Of a DNA stretch of 64,000 nt, positions 26,662-36,999 are shown piece by piece (position 1 is the stretch's first letter; every line of letters begins with the position of its first letter). The stretch covers positions 930,001 through 994,000 of the forward strand of contig JAZKDB010000002.1 in assembly GCA_040387755.1 (NCBI GenBank), read 5' to 3'. Below the pieces are notes generated by a model. The model was given only the letters and a program-made list of their open reading frames with translations, did not search any database and was not told the DNA's origin. Origin of the DNA: Rurimicrobium sp040387755 (GTDB taxonomy: Bacteria; Bacteroidota; Bacteroidia; Chitinophagales; Chitinophagaceae). Both the position numbers and the translations under genes were made by a program.

Positions 26662-29592
26662 CTATAATTTAATGGTTATACGAACGAGTGTGCCTTTAGG
26701 AAGGTCATTTTCATAAAGGTCTATTATTTCAGAACTTACTTTTTTCCCTGTCATCTGCTCAAACAAGGCCAGCTTGGATTGCGACAACTCTACCCCTTTG
26801 GAGATATGCCCCATTTCAAATGTAGCTTGCTGCTCTTTTGCCGCCTTACGTCCAATACCATTATCTTCAATCTCACAAACCAGGGTATCATCATGCTTCA
26901 TAAAGCGTATTTCCAGCTTTTTAAACTCCCTTGCCCTTCCTCGAAAACCATGGCGTAAAGCATTTTCTATATGAGGCTGAATGACCATTGGCGGCAATTG
27001 AACATTTGCCCAATACTTTGGAAAATCATTGCGAATGGCAAAATGAAAATGCTCATCAAAACGAAGCTGCTCCAAGCTTAGATAATTTTGAATAAAATCC
27101 AGCTCTTCTTCAAGATTAACTACTGTTTTACTCGAAAAATCGAGCGTCTTCCGTAATAGTCGTCCCAGCTTGCCCAGATAATCTTCGGCTTTATCCGTTT
27201 GGTTATTTGCAACAAAGTATTGGATGCTGTTGAGAATATTAAAAATGAAATGAGGATTAATCTGAGCCTTAATTGCCCTTAATTCAATCTCAGCTATATG
27301 TTTCTTTATTGAGGCCTCCTTCAGCTGTATGTCATGTTTGCGAGACAAGAACCATCTGATACTCCAAAAACTAATCAGTAAACCCACAAGTGCAATCGCT
27401 GACCAAAACCAAATACTTTGCCACCAATGATTGTCTATCGAAAAGCCGACAGAAGCCATTTGTTTTGACCAATGATGGCGGGCATTCATGGCCATTACCT
27501 GAAAGGTATAATTACCCGGGCCAAGGGCCTCATAACGGACACTGTTCTTATCGGTAATTTGCCACTCATTATTTAAACCCAGTAAACGATATCTAAACTG
27601 AATGTTGCCCTGACTTTCGAAATCAATACCCGAAAAGCGAAATTCTACGGCCCGTGTGTTTGCCCTGAGCAAATAAGAAGAAGTAGAATTCTTTAACAAG
27701 TTTGAATCATTGACCAGCATTTCGGTAACATATACGGGCCAGTCATTTTTATTTTCTTCATCTGGTCTATCCACATCAAAAACAATTAATCCCCGGGAAC
27801 TTGCTACATATGCACTATTCCCTTTTATGACCACATCATTGATAAACAAGTTTCTATATCCTATCAATTTACCATAGTCCTGAATACTATACTGATGAAT
27901 ATTTTTACCAAGTCGGATACAGTGCAAGCCGGAAAAAGAACTGAGCCAAATCCGGCCTTGCTCATCAACCTGAACTGTTTTGCAATTCAAGTCCTTGAGC
28001 ATTGTTGTATTATGCACAAACTCAAAGTTCTTTCCTTGTAAAAGCAAAAGCCCTTTTTGTGTTGTGCCCACTACCAAGATATCATTCAATTCTGCAAGGC
28101 AGGAGATACTCAAATTCTTTAAATCAAGTCCGGCCTTCAGCGTATCTATTGACCACTTTCCACCAGACTTTTTGCATAGTAATAATCCATGAAGTGTTCC
28201 AACAATCAAGTCACCATTTTTACGTTCCAACAAGGCTGTTGTACGGCCGCACCTTATTGTATCAATAAAAGTATTGGGAAACTTTATTTGAAAACAGTTA
28301 CTGTGAGTGCCTGCCCACAGGGTTGCACTATTAGATTTGGCAACACATTTCACGCTGCCTATTGAAATAATTTTATGTTCATGAGTATTTCTGTTGTACA
28401 GCATGGTTTTACCCAATGCACTAAAAAATACATAATTACTGTCTACAAATAGACATTGCATTTTTCCTTGTGGTGCATCTTTAAAATTGTGTACTACATC
28501 TTTGACTTGTCGGTTGTGTATTGACTGAACAATTGAATTATTGTAACCAAAATAAACATCCTGACCGTAAGCCGAGAGTCTTTGAATAGCGCTTAACTGT
28601 ATACCTTTGCTTTCGTTATAAATGATACAATCATTTAAACGGGTCATAAAAACTCCATCTCCCGGAGAACATCCCCAAAAATTATGTGCCTTATCCTGCA
28701 AAACAAAATGCACCAATTTATCTGCGAATAAGCCTAATTTTCCCGAATCACGACTAAACTCCTGATTAAGCGGCACAATACCTTCGTTCTTGACCAAAGC
28801 ATAAAACTGCCTATCAAAATCATATACCTCCTCCACAGGAATATCCAGCTTAAAACTCTTCTGAAAAACTATGGTATCAGACTCAATCTTGTACGTATTG
28901 CAGGTATTGTCTTTGAAAATAAGAGCAAATGAATTTTGCCCCCAGGAGCAGTATTGAAAATATGGACTGGCAGGATTAACCACATTCATCGCCATGGTAT
29001 CAATTTTAACACAGCTACTATTAAACAAATGAATTTCATTTGCTTGCAGTCCTACCAAATCAATCATATAGTTGCCTGCCTTTACAAAATTCCCATTATA
29101 CTCTATTGGTTGAATCCGCCCCTCCTCGTCAACCTGAAATCCGTTGACGTATGTACCCTCTCTGGTAACAATCAGCTTGCTACCCATCTTGCAAAAGCGC
29201 ATATACCCTAACTGAGCTAATTTTTTCAACTCCGGGTTATTAGAGGGGTTATATACTCTGCCCTCTTGTATAAAACAAGGGATGCCATTGTAACAACTCA
29301 GCCAAATGCGACCGAGATTATCTTCGGCAAAGTTGACAATCTCATTATCGGGCAAGCCGTTGGCAGAACTAAAATTCTTAAACTCCAAACCATCATAACG
29401 GCTTACCCCATTGTCGGTAGCAAACCAAATAAAACCCTTTCTGTCTTGCAGTGCTCCATAAACATGATTGCTGGGCAAGCCATCTTCCATCCCAAAATGA
29501 CGGCAAATGAACTGTTGTCCAAAAGCCGGCACATTGACGCATGAAGCGAAAAACATCAAACAAAATCCAATTATCCAATTATACTGTTTCAT
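26662..29592 (-). CDS. Propeller-sensor histidine kinase (Reg_prop, Y_Y_Y, LytS-type kinase)
   Basis: The 976-residue sensor has a signal sequence, then two-component-regulator propeller repeats in the periplasm (for example DRKGFIWFATDNGVSRYDG and DNLGRIWLSCYNG). A Y_Y_Y domain precedes a single membrane helix (WFWSAIALVGLLISFWSIRW). The cytoplasmic His_kinase domain has AIKAQINPHFIFNILNSIQY with the phospho-accepting His, and an HATPase with ENALRHGF and IEDNGIGRKAAKEQ. It has no receiver domain, so it signals through the adjacent LytTR regulator. The ligand is unknown. Confidence 0.92.
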   Translation of the reverse strand: MKQYNWIIGFCLMFFASCVNVPAFGQQFICRHFGMEDGLPSNHVYGALQDRKGFIWFATDNGVSRYDGLEFKNFSSANGLPDNEIVNFAEDNLGRIWLSCYNGIPCFIQEGRVYNPSNNPELKKLAQLGYMRFCKMGSKLIVTREGTYVNGFQVDEEGRIQPIEYNGNFVKAGNYMIDLVGLQANEIHLFNSSCVKIDTMAMNVVNPASPYFQYCSWGQNSFALIFKDNTCNTYKIESDTIVFQKSFKLDIPVEEVYDFDRQFYALVKNEGIVPLNQEFSRDSGKLGLFADKLVHFVLQDKAHNFWGCSPGDGVFMTRLNDCIIYNESKGIQLSAIQRLSAYGQDVYFGYNNSIVQSIHNRQVKDVVHNFKDAPQGKMQCLFVDSNYVFFSALGKTMLYNRNTHEHKIISIGSVKCVAKSNSATLWAGTHSNCFQIKFPNTFIDTIRCGRTTALLERKNGDLIVGTLHGLLLCKKSGGKWSIDTLKAGLDLKNLSISCLAELNDILVVGTTQKGLLLLQGKNFEFVHNTTMLKDLNCKTVQVDEQGRIWLSSFSGLHCIRLGKNIHQYSIQDYGKLIGYRNLFINDVVIKGNSAYVASSRGLIVFDVDRPDEENKNDWPVYVTEMLVNDSNLLKNSTSSYLLRANTRAVEFRFSGIDFESQGNIQFRYRLLGLNNEWQITDKNSVRYEALGPGNYTFQVMAMNARHHWSKQMASVGFSIDNHWWQSIWFWSAIALVGLLISFWSIRWFLSRKHDIQLKEASIKKHIAEIELRAIKAQINPHFIFNILNSIQYFVANNQTDKAEDYLGKLGRLLRKTLDFSSKTVVNLEEELDFIQNYLSLEQLRFDEHFHFAIRNDFPKYWANVQLPPMVIQPHIENALRHGFRGRAREFKKLEIRFMKHDDTLVCEIEDNGIGRKAAKEQQATFEMGHISKGVELSQSKLALFEQMTGKKVSSEIIDLYENDLPKGTLVRITIKL

Positions 29593-30015
29593 TTTATAAT
29601 TGCATTACGGCTTGGTATTCTTTTATCGGTAATTCAATATTATCTGTAACCAAGTGTTCCAATCATGTTCAAAAGCAGAAAATAGAATTAACTGAAACGC
29701 AATATGTCTCGCTTATTATCTGTAAAACCTGATTAAAACTTAAAGTGCTTCAAACATACTTACTAAGTCAATCCCTTGGCGGGGAAATTTCCATGATTTT
29801 CAAAAAATGGGAGCTAAATGTCTCTTTTTATCCAAATTCGGGTAAAATATTGTGGAAAATGCCCATGTCGGAGACAACGGAGTAAATGTCCGTGACGACA
29901 TTGGGGAGTATGACCCTTCCTAAAATAGCTTGACACCTTTCGAGGTTAATTAGAAAAATTTGTGTCAATATTTTTTGATAATCCTGTTGAAGGATAGACA
30001 ACCTTTTAAAAAAAA
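29593..30015. other. Long intergenic region upstream of the propeller kinase
   Basis: No credible gene is seen in this 423-nt stretch. It holds one copy of the GGAAATTTCC-centred repeat (29778-29800) and a small inverted repeat ATGTC...GACAT near 29886. The kinase promoter should be in the left part, but I see no full TTG / TAnnTTTG match. Confidence 0.5.
29778..29800. repeat. Short dispersed repeat centred on GGAAATTTCC, copy 1
   Basis: A 23-nt segment containing the palindrome GGAAATTTCC. It matches 44244-44266 at 22 of 23 positions. Both copies are intergenic. Confidence 0.5.
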
Positions 30016-30043
30016 CAAAGCCCCAAATTGCTTTGGGGCTTTG
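30016..30043 (-). terminator. Terminator after T9SS protein
   Basis: CAAAGCCCCAAA pairs with TTTGGGGCTTTG over a four-base loop. On the minus strand it is followed by a run of Ts, downstream of the gene at 30093-30914. Confidence 0.85.
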
Positions 30044-30092
30044 AAAACTTGAGGTTTCATGGTATGCGATTTGTCGTGACCGCCGGATATGA

Positions 30093-30914
30093 TTATTCTT
30101 TAATCATCTTCAGCATTTTTTTATCTGTATCACCTATTTGTACTAAATAAAATCCGGAAGTCAAAGATGTAATATCGATGCTATTGTCTGATACAACGCC
30201 CTGCAATATTGCTTTGCCACTGATATCACGGATAACATATAGCTTCCCTTCCATCAGGCGATTCCCTTTCAGGCTAATTTTATCCTGAGCCGGATTAGGA
30301 TAAAGAACAATATCCTCTACATCACTTTGCTGCTCTTTAATACTTACCAATACATCGCTAAAGGTGAGTTTGTCAATCCACAACTTATTGCCGTAGGCTT
30401 CTTTACCTATTTTATCTGAAAAAAGATAAATTTCTGCTTTGTCCGGGATATCAGTAGTAGTGTATACAATGGGCAAAGAGAAGCCTTTATATGAAGGCAC
30501 ACTGGCATAAATATTAAGTACAGCAGAACCAATCTCTACCGCACCTTTTTTCATAATGACCTTAATTTGTGAAGAATCGGTATTTACTCTTACTGCCTTG
30601 TACGAACCATTGAGGTAAAATGGCTTCTTTGTTACAGGAAAGGTCCTTATGGCAAAACCTTCATGGATGCCACCTGCCAGAGCACAATTGGCGGTCTCTA
30701 GCTTAAGTGCATAAAGACTATCAGCCTTATCAGTAGACTTGGAAGAAGAGAGTGGGCTGCAGTTCAACTCTTCCGAATTAATCCAACCTTCCGGTATCTC
30801 AACTCCGCTTTTCATTACCCAGCGTTCAAAACTACCATTGGGTATCGTTTGGGCATTTGATTTGTTGCTCAGTAATGCGCAAAGCACTGCAATAGAGCAT
30901 AGTGTTTTTTTCAT
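30093..30914 (-). CDS. T9SS type A sorting-domain protein, PCMD-like carbohydrate-binding region
   Basis: This 273-residue protein has a signal peptide ending SNAQ. A galactose-binding-like beta-sandwich begins PNGSFERWVMKSGVEIPEGW, with ELNCSPLS and a PFYLNGSYKA segment. The C-terminal sorting domain is VLYPNPAQDKISLKG...GFYLVQIGDTDKKMLKMI, which directs export by the type IX secretion system to the cell surface. Its function beyond possible glycan binding is unknown. Confidence 0.82.
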   Translation of the reverse strand: MKKTLCSIAVLCALLSNKSNAQTIPNGSFERWVMKSGVEIPEGWINSEELNCSPLSSSKSTDKADSLYALKLETANCALAGGIHEGFAIRTFPVTKKPFYLNGSYKAVRVNTDSSQIKVIMKKGAVEIGSAVLNIYASVPSYKGFSLPIVYTTTDIPDKAEIYLFSDKIGKEAYGNKLWIDKLTFSDVLVSIKEQQSDVEDIVLYPNPAQDKISLKGNRLMEGKLYVIRDISGKAILQGVVSDNSIDITSLTSGFYLVQIGDTDKKMLKMIKE

Positions 30915-30977
30915 GGTTCTCAGGGGGTTTTTAATTTGTGATAAAATTGTTTTCGGGTGTTTATTCTTTTGTTTTCA

Positions 30978-33251
30978 TTATTGTTTGTGGATGCCGATTA
31001 AGGTGCTTTGACCTTTATCCAATATCTTAAGTCTATAAATACCAGGTGGCAAACCCTGCATTTCTATACTTATTTCATTGGGTCCTTTTTGCAGAGTCAA
31101 CTGCGTAAAATGACGGACTAATTTTCCGTCGTTTTGATAGAGGTGTACAGAGGCTTGCCCCGGATTTTCAATATAACAATGCAACGTTCCTTTATCGCTG
31201 ACAGGGTTAGGATAAAAAAGGGCTTGAATACTTTTTGCCTGGCTAAAAGAAGCAGAAGTACTGATACCCCACTTGTACACACCACGATGAGCGCCTGCGT
31301 ACTGCTCTGTTGCCAGTGCATAAGGTGTATTGGTAGAATCAAATTGAATATCCTCTACAGCCAGTACATAAGAAATACTGAAAGGAGGAGTAACCAGCGG
31401 CAATCCGGTAGAAATGTCCTTCCAGCTAATGCCATCATTTTCGCTAAAAAAAACACCAAATCCTTTGCAGGTAATGTATAATTTATCAGCAGTATCGAGG
31501 TATAAACGGATGGGGTGAAAAGAAAAGTCAGCATCCCATGGACCGTCTGGTAATTGCGCCCAATGCCCCAGCCCCTTATACTTATAGACATGATTGTTGT
31601 TACACAGATACAAGGAGTCATCATGGGAAATGCTCAGATTTATACTTAATAGCGGGGGAGGTATATCTATAGCCAAACCATTAAAGCTTAAGCCCCCATC
31701 TACAGAATATATCAGACTGTCTTCACCAAAAAAATTGGTCAACGTAATGTAAATCGTGCTATCTGTGGCAATGTCTATATCCCTGATGGCAATAAAAGAA
31801 AACAGATTCATTTCGTAAATCATTTTCCAGCTAAGACCATGATCTGTTGAACGGAAAACAGCAGGAGGATAATAAGTACTGGCAGAGTATTCTGCTATGG
31901 TGTATAAATACTCTTGTGCATCTGCCTTTAAGGGTGAAAAAACAGTGTATCGCAAATCTGCAGGATGGGCCATGGTAGCTATATTGCTCCAGCTGACACC
32001 TCTATCTGTCGAGCGATACAGGCCCGTAGAATCTTGCAGAAAAGAGGCGTAAATCCTGCCACTTTTATCTTCAGTAATTTTAGTGCCCAATGCTGAGGGC
32101 AATCCGGTATTCATCTGCGACCAGGAACCGGATTTACTTTTATATACACCACTGTGTGCATTATCTATCAGGCACATTTCTCCGTTATCATTAAGCGAAA
32201 AACCACCAATAGTGCTGTTGGTCATACCATTATTTCGGTAAGACCAACCAGAGGCAGGAGCCGCAGCGTAAGCGACTCCCGATTGCATGTTGCCGGAAAA
32301 CACCCCTGAAGTGTTGAGGGCTATTGTGGTAAAATCTATTGCGTCTAATCCTGAAGAAACAGAAGTCCAATTAGCACCATTATCTGCAGACTGATAAATA
32401 CCTCCAAAAGACGATGCATAGAGCATAGCAGCAGCACTGTCTGAAACAATACAACTCATTCGTATGTCTGTAATACCCTTACTAGACCTCACCCAGGTTT
32501 GCCCGCTATCAATTGAAGTGTAAATACCACAGGCCGAAGTATCGTTGGTCAAATAATTAAAGGATGCAGCCGCAAAAATGGTATGGCTACCCTTCTTCTG
32601 CACAATACTGTTTATTTTCAATCCGGCTATGCCTGTATTGGCCAAAACCCATGATATACCATTATCAAAGGATTTGTAAATGCCGTTTTCTGTACCAGCC
32701 AACAAAGTACCCCATTCCATGTATTGCAATTCATAAGCACTGACAAAAGCAGCCGCATTGGTTTTCCAGGTAAGGCCGGCATTAGTAGAAGTGTAATTAG
32801 TGGAGGAAAACAGGCCAGGCTCGTTGCACACAATAATACCTGTAGTGGCTTTACGTGTTACTTTATTAATAAATGCATTGTCGCCGGATGTAGGAAGTGT
32901 ATAGAAAGGTTCATTGCTCCAGGTCAATCCTTTATTGGTCGTCCAAAACAAACCTTTGCCCAATGTACCAACATATAATGTGCCCGTACTCTTATCTAAT
33001 TCTATATCGGTAATATTCCAATAGCTAAAAGTGCCGGGGATTTCGGTCCAGTTGATTCCGTTGTCTGATGAATAAAAAATGTTGCTCATAAAATAGGTCA
33101 ACACATAAAGATTGCCCTTGGCATCGGTAGCCATATCCTTGACTGAGCCACCATCAGGTAAAGTGTTGACCTGATACCAAGCACTTTGAGATATACCTGC
33201 AACAGGTAACAACAAAAAAATAAACAATAGAAAATCAAATAACTTTTTCAT
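30978..33251 (-). CDS. T9SS-exported protein with BNR/Asp-box propeller repeats
   Basis: This 757-residue protein has a signal peptide ending AGISQ. It carries many Asp-box repeats of the sialidase/Vps10 type (SSDNGINW, TNKGLTW, SFDNGISW, SIDSGQTW, SADNGANW, STDRGVSW, STDHGLSW), pointing to a large beta-propeller. The C-terminus has the T9SS sorting domain (ALFYPNPVSDKGTLHCYIEN to GIYRLKILDKGQSTL). No sialidase catalytic residues can be confirmed, so a binding or structural role is as likely as an enzyme. Confidence 0.85.
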   Translation of the reverse strand: MKKLFDFLLFIFLLLPVAGISQSAWYQVNTLPDGGSVKDMATDAKGNLYVLTYFMSNIFYSSDNGINWTEIPGTFSYWNITDIELDKSTGTLYVGTLGKGLFWTTNKGLTWSNEPFYTLPTSGDNAFINKVTRKATTGIIVCNEPGLFSSTNYTSTNAGLTWKTNAAAFVSAYELQYMEWGTLLAGTENGIYKSFDNGISWVLANTGIAGLKINSIVQKKGSHTIFAAASFNYLTNDTSACGIYTSIDSGQTWVRSSKGITDIRMSCIVSDSAAAMLYASSFGGIYQSADNGANWTSVSSGLDAIDFTTIALNTSGVFSGNMQSGVAYAAAPASGWSYRNNGMTNSTIGGFSLNDNGEMCLIDNAHSGVYKSKSGSWSQMNTGLPSALGTKITEDKSGRIYASFLQDSTGLYRSTDRGVSWSNIATMAHPADLRYTVFSPLKADAQEYLYTIAEYSASTYYPPAVFRSTDHGLSWKMIYEMNLFSFIAIRDIDIATDSTIYITLTNFFGEDSLIYSVDGGLSFNGLAIDIPPPLLSINLSISHDDSLYLCNNNHVYKYKGLGHWAQLPDGPWDADFSFHPIRLYLDTADKLYITCKGFGVFFSENDGISWKDISTGLPLVTPPFSISYVLAVEDIQFDSTNTPYALATEQYAGAHRGVYKWGISTSASFSQAKSIQALFYPNPVSDKGTLHCYIENPGQASVHLYQNDGKLVRHFTQLTLQKGPNEISIEMQGLPPGIYRLKILDKGQSTLIGIHKQ

Positions 33252-33491
33252 AATAACAATCGTCAGAGCATCATCGTCTTATCTTATACCGTATTTTTAT
33301 CAAACCTACAAGGATGGACGAACGCAGAAAAAAAAATTACACCATCTACTGTATTTACTTGATTAAAGACATTATTGCCAACTACAACATAATTCAACCT
33401 CCTATTCCATGGATTTGTCAAGAGAAATGAACTGTTGATGTAAAATAGAAAAACCGAGCTGTTTACAAATCATATATTCACCTGATGCCGC

Positions 33492-34562
33492 ATGAATACT
33501 GCTCTTCCTAAAATCGTATATTTTGTCAAAAAATATAAGCTGCTTCATGTCCTCTTTTGGGCATGGAGTTATATCGATTTGGTGCATATGCTGCAATCTG
33601 CTTTTGGCCCCAGCCATCCGGTCTATGCAGATGCTACTATTATTAAGCTCTGTCAGATGCTCTGCGTGTACTTTGTACTGTACTTCCTCATTCCCCGGTT
33701 TTTACATCAAAAAAAATATCTTCAGTTTATCGGACTTGTACTCCTGTCTCTGGTGATTTCCGTATTGCTGATACTAACCCTTGAGGATATTGATAATTAT
33801 CTCAGGTGGGGAGGACATATTAAAAACCTGCCTTTACTGGCATTGACAAATTTTATAGACAATACCTTATATACAGGATTTTTCTTTGCTGTATATACCA
33901 TATCAGACAGATACTACTCAGAGCGGAGGAATAACCAGTTGGAAAAAGAGAGATTAGAAAACGAACTTAATTTCCTGAAAGCACAAATCAATCCACATTT
34001 TTTGTTTAATGCATTGAACAGCATTTACGTATTAATAGAAGAAGACAAAAAACTGGCCAGCAATACCCTGCTCAAATTTTCGGGCTTGTTGCGTTATCAG
34101 CTTTATTATTGCAATAACAAATTGATGCCTCTTCAAAAAGAACTTCAATTTCTTCGTGATTATGCAGATCTGGAAATGATGAGAAACAGCGACCAATTGA
34201 CGCTGAAATTTCAATTGCCGGAAATCAATGATACAATAGCCATTGCTCCTTTTATTCTTACTGCATTTGTAGAAAATGCCTTCAAACACAAATCAGCCAA
34301 TCAACAAGGACATTTTGTGAACATTACAGCACAGATAAAAGAAAACAAACTGGCATTCATGGTAAGCAATACATTTGAAGAACATGGAAATGATGTCTAT
34401 CCGCTATCCGAATCAGGAGGCATTGGCCTTCAGAATGTATATCGCAGACTGGAGCTACTGTATCCCAACAAGCATCAGCTACACATAAAAAAAGAGCATG
34501 GAGTATATACTATAAATCTGGAACTTGAACTTTATGAAAATGAAATGCCTGTTAGCCGATGA
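33492..34562 (+). CDS. LytS-type sensor histidine kinase
   Basis: A 356-residue kinase with four predicted membrane helices in the first 150 residues. A coiled segment follows, then the His_kinase motif FLKAQINPHFLFNALNSIYV with the phospho-accepting His. The HATPase has FVENAFKHK and GGIGLQNVYRRLELLY. It has no large sensory domain. Its 3' end overlaps the next gene, a LytTR regulator, by 23 nt. Confidence 0.92.
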   Translation: MNTALPKIVYFVKKYKLLHVLFWAWSYIDLVHMLQSAFGPSHPVYADATIIKLCQMLCVYFVLYFLIPRFLHQKKYLQFIGLVLLSLVISVLLILTLEDIDNYLRWGGHIKNLPLLALTNFIDNTLYTGFFFAVYTISDRYYSERRNNQLEKERLENELNFLKAQINPHFLFNALNSIYVLIEEDKKLASNTLLKFSGLLRYQLYYCNNKLMPLQKELQFLRDYADLEMMRNSDQLTLKFQLPEINDTIAIAPFILTAFVENAFKHKSANQQGHFVNITAQIKENKLAFMVSNTFEEHGNDVYPLSESGGIGLQNVYRRLELLYPNKHQLHIKKEHGVYTINLELELYENEMPVSR

Positions 34563-35253
34563 CGAGCCTTTGGCCCGGAAAGGAATGGAAAATTTTATAA
34601 AAGAAATCCCTTTTCTGGAGCTGTGCCACTCCTGTAGCAGTGCCATTGAAGCAATGGATATTCTGGCCAAGCAAAAAATTGATCTGGTATTTCTGGACAT
34701 TCAAATGCCCAAAATGTCAGGAACGTCTCTTTTGAAGATAATGCCCAATATGCCGCTGACAATCATTACAACGGCTCATCCCAACTATGCTGTGGAAAGT
34801 TTTGAACTGGAAGTAGTTGATTATTTATTGAAGCCTATTCCTTTCGAACGCTTTATCAAAGCGGTACACAAAGCGAAAGAGCTATTTGAACTCCGGCAAC
34901 AGATAACAGCCAACAAAACAATTGAGGCCGACTTTTGCTTTATTAAGTGCAACAGAAGCTACGAGAAAATACTCTACAACGAAATTCTCTTTATCGAAAG
35001 CTTACAAAACTATGTAGTCATACACCTCAAAGACAAGAAATATATCAGCTATCTTACCTTAAAGGGTGTTGAAGACCAGATTCCGGCATCACAATTTGTG
35101 AAGGTCAATAAATCAGCCATTGTCAATTTATTGAAAATAAATAGCATAGAAGGAAACGAAATTGTTCTGGACAATCATCACATAGCCATTGGCAGAGCAT
35201 ATAAAGACGATGTACAGAACAAAATACTGAACAGACATCTTTTGAAAAGATAA
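34540..35253 (+). CDS. LytTR family response regulator
   Basis: A 237-residue regulator starting MKCLLADDEPLARKGMENFI. The receiver has LVFLDIQMPKMSG (phospho-Asp), ITTAH and LLKPIP. The LytTR domain runs from FIKCNRSYEKILYNEILFIE to FVKVNKSAIVNLLKINSIEG. Upstream in-frame TTG and ATG codons exist, but ATG 34540 gives the standard receiver N-terminus. It pairs with the overlapping kinase gene. Confidence 0.92.
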   Translation: MKCLLADDEPLARKGMENFIKEIPFLELCHSCSSAIEAMDILAKQKIDLVFLDIQMPKMSGTSLLKIMPNMPLTIITTAHPNYAVESFELEVVDYLLKPIPFERFIKAVHKAKELFELRQQITANKTIEADFCFIKCNRSYEKILYNEILFIESLQNYVVIHLKDKKYISYLTLKGVEDQIPASQFVKVNKSAIVNLLKINSIEGNEIVLDNHHIAIGRAYKDDVQNKILNRHLLKR

Positions 35254-35254
35254 A

Positions 35255-35286
35255 AAAAGACCCAATCCGTTTAGATTGGGCCTTTT
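35255..35286. terminator. Terminator between LytTR regulator and convergent lipoprotein
   Basis: CCCAATC pairs with GATTGGG over a six-base loop, flanked by an A run on the left and T run on the right. It is usable from both strands. Confidence 0.75.
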
Positions 35287-35319
35287 CAATGATTATTTAT
35301 CTAAGAGATTCTCTCCCTC

Positions 35320-35913
35320 TTATCTTTTGTAAATTTTAAATTCTCCTGTGGCTGGTATTTCAACGCCATCCGGACCTTTAATGTTTAATTTCATGGTTCC
35401 TTCGGTTACATCGTCATCAAATTTGCTAACAAATACTTTAGAACCGGTACTGATGGAGTAAGTCACTTTGGCTTCGCCGGTCAAATCTTCGATAGAAAAT
35501 GCAGTAGCAGAATTATTCAAAGTACGGAAAGAGTCAATCGGACTGCTTTCACTGCTGCCATAGCTGGTAGCACTAATCGCAATTTTCAATTTGCCATTGT
35601 ACAAAATACCACCACAAATAGAGTTGATGGATAAAGTCTTGTCAACAGTAGCAGGATTCCACATATTCTGCACCTTCTCGTATTTATGCAGCATAGGGTA
35701 AAATGTAATACTGTATTCGGCTGTGGTACTGGCTCTTACATTTACTATGGTGTCTCTGGCCTCAATTGTTTTGCCGTTAATAGTGACTTTGATATAACTT
35801 TTACTGCCCTTAGGTGTGGGTTCAGGTGTTGGTGTTGCTTTAGTTTCTTCGTCCTTTTTGCAAGAGGATACTAATGTGGTACTTACTAACAGGGCAAGGA
35901 GTATTTTTTTCAT
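35320..35913 (-). CDS. Lipoprotein of unknown function
   Basis: A 197-residue protein with a lipobox ending LVSSC, a short Thr/Pro linker (TPTPEPTPKG) and a beta-rich body starting SYIKVTINGKTIEARDTIVN. No family is recognised. ATG 35913 (MKKILLALLVS) is preferred over the TTG at 35919. A promoter match at 35927-35957 would give a very short leader. Confidence 0.72.
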   Translation of the reverse strand: MKKILLALLVSTTLVSSCKKDEETKATPTPEPTPKGSKSYIKVTINGKTIEARDTIVNVRASTTAEYSITFYPMLHKYEKVQNMWNPATVDKTLSINSICGGILYNGKLKIAISATSYGSSESSPIDSFRTLNNSATAFSIEDLTGEAKVTYSISTGSKVFVSKFDDDVTEGTMKLNIKGPDGVEIPATGEFKIYKR

Positions 35914-35926
35914 AAACAAATTTTTT

Positions 35927-35957
35927 CAAAGATAGAATTAATTCTACTTAAACGCAA
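35927..35957 (-). promoter_or_regulatory. Candidate promoter of the lipoprotein gene
   Basis: Minus-strand TTG, then 20 nt, then TATCTTTG. It would start transcription less than 15 nt before the ATG at 35913. It overlaps the left end of a direct repeat. Confidence 0.45.
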
Positions 35958-35990
35958 GAGGCGGAAAATGGAAAAAAAAGAAAGCTTTTA
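35931..35990. repeat. 60-nt direct repeat, copy 1
   Basis: It matches 37000-37059 at about 52 of 60 positions, including shared blocks TTCTACTTAAA, AAGAGGCGG and AAAAAAAAGAAAGCTTTT. The copies flank the T9SS gene at 36194-36820. Confidence 0.6.
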
Positions 35991-36193
35991 CCACAGAATA
36001 TCACTTTGCGCACAGAGAACATTCAGCCATTTCGCAGAGAATAATTGTATCAAAACAGAGCACAAAGCCTGGATATATTATCTATTTACTTTGCCCCAAA
36101 GACAGAATTCAAACCGGCATCTTTAAAGGATGGGAATAATGCAATATTCATTAAATGCCCCCTTTTTGTGAAACCTTGCCGGATTAAACATCC

Positions 36194-36820
36194 CTATTCC
36201 ACCTGAAACTTCCTCCGCATGAATTTACCATCACTTTCATCCTTTATGACAAGAATATAGGTGCCTGATTGCAACATGCCTTGGGCTAAGGTATAAGTTC
36301 CTTTACCATCATTTTGAAAAACAACATTCTGCATTTTTCCCAAAATATCATAAACGCTAAGATTAAGCGGAGCATGGAATGGGTTTATAACACTCATGAC
36401 ACCTTTTGATGGATTCGGGAAAACGCTTATTGGACTAAATCCTGTTTTTCCCTCATTGATATTGCCGGTTGCAGGTATGATGCTAAATGTATTATCGCTT
36501 ATGTCGCCATCAAAACTGGTATTGAACACTCCAACTTTACATTGGGTGCCCGGAGTATTGGGCACCACCCAGGTATAACTGTTTGCTGCAGGATTTTGAT
36601 AAGAAGTATTTAACCAGATGGTGTTTGCCCAGTTATCGATTGTATAATCTATTCCTACTACGGTATTCAAAGCTGTTCCCGACCATGTTATGTTCACCGA
36701 ACTGCCAACCGTCAAGGTTTCACCTCCGTTGGGATAGGTAACAAGCGGCTGAGCCTGAACAGCAATTGTTAGCAGATTAACTGCAATCGTGAATCGCAAA
36801 AGGGTGGATATTGTTTTCAT
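36194..36820 (-). CDS. T9SS sorting-domain protein with Kre9/KNH-like domain
   Basis: This 208-residue protein has a signal peptide ending AVQAQ. Its beta-sandwich resembles the Ser/Thr-rich GPI-anchor (Kre9/KNH) domain: PNGGETLTVGSSVNITWSG and YTWVVPNTPGTQCKVGVF. The C-terminal type A sorting domain is VFPNPSKGVMSVINPF to GTYILVIKDE. It is exported by T9SS and probably surface-attached. TACTTTTG on the minus strand at 36843-36850 could be its -7 box. Confidence 0.82.
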   Translation of the reverse strand: MKTISTLLRFTIAVNLLTIAVQAQPLVTYPNGGETLTVGSSVNITWSGTALNTVVGIDYTIDNWANTIWLNTSYQNPAANSYTWVVPNTPGTQCKVGVFNTSFDGDISDNTFSIIPATGNINEGKTGFSPISVFPNPSKGVMSVINPFHAPLNLSVYDILGKMQNVVFQNDGKGTYTLAQGMLQSGTYILVIKDESDGKFMRRKFQVE

Positions 36821-36999
36821 CTCTTTGTGAAAATTTAGAATACAAAAGTATTGCTCACACTTAGAGACGATATTTTTTTTACACGATATGCTACCGAATC
36901 TTGGGGATCTGAAAGAATAGGCTTTCCTTTCTTGGAAGATTCAGGGAACCCCGACTTTTACCTCGTACAAGTGGTCATTTTACGCCGGGCAACGTAAAG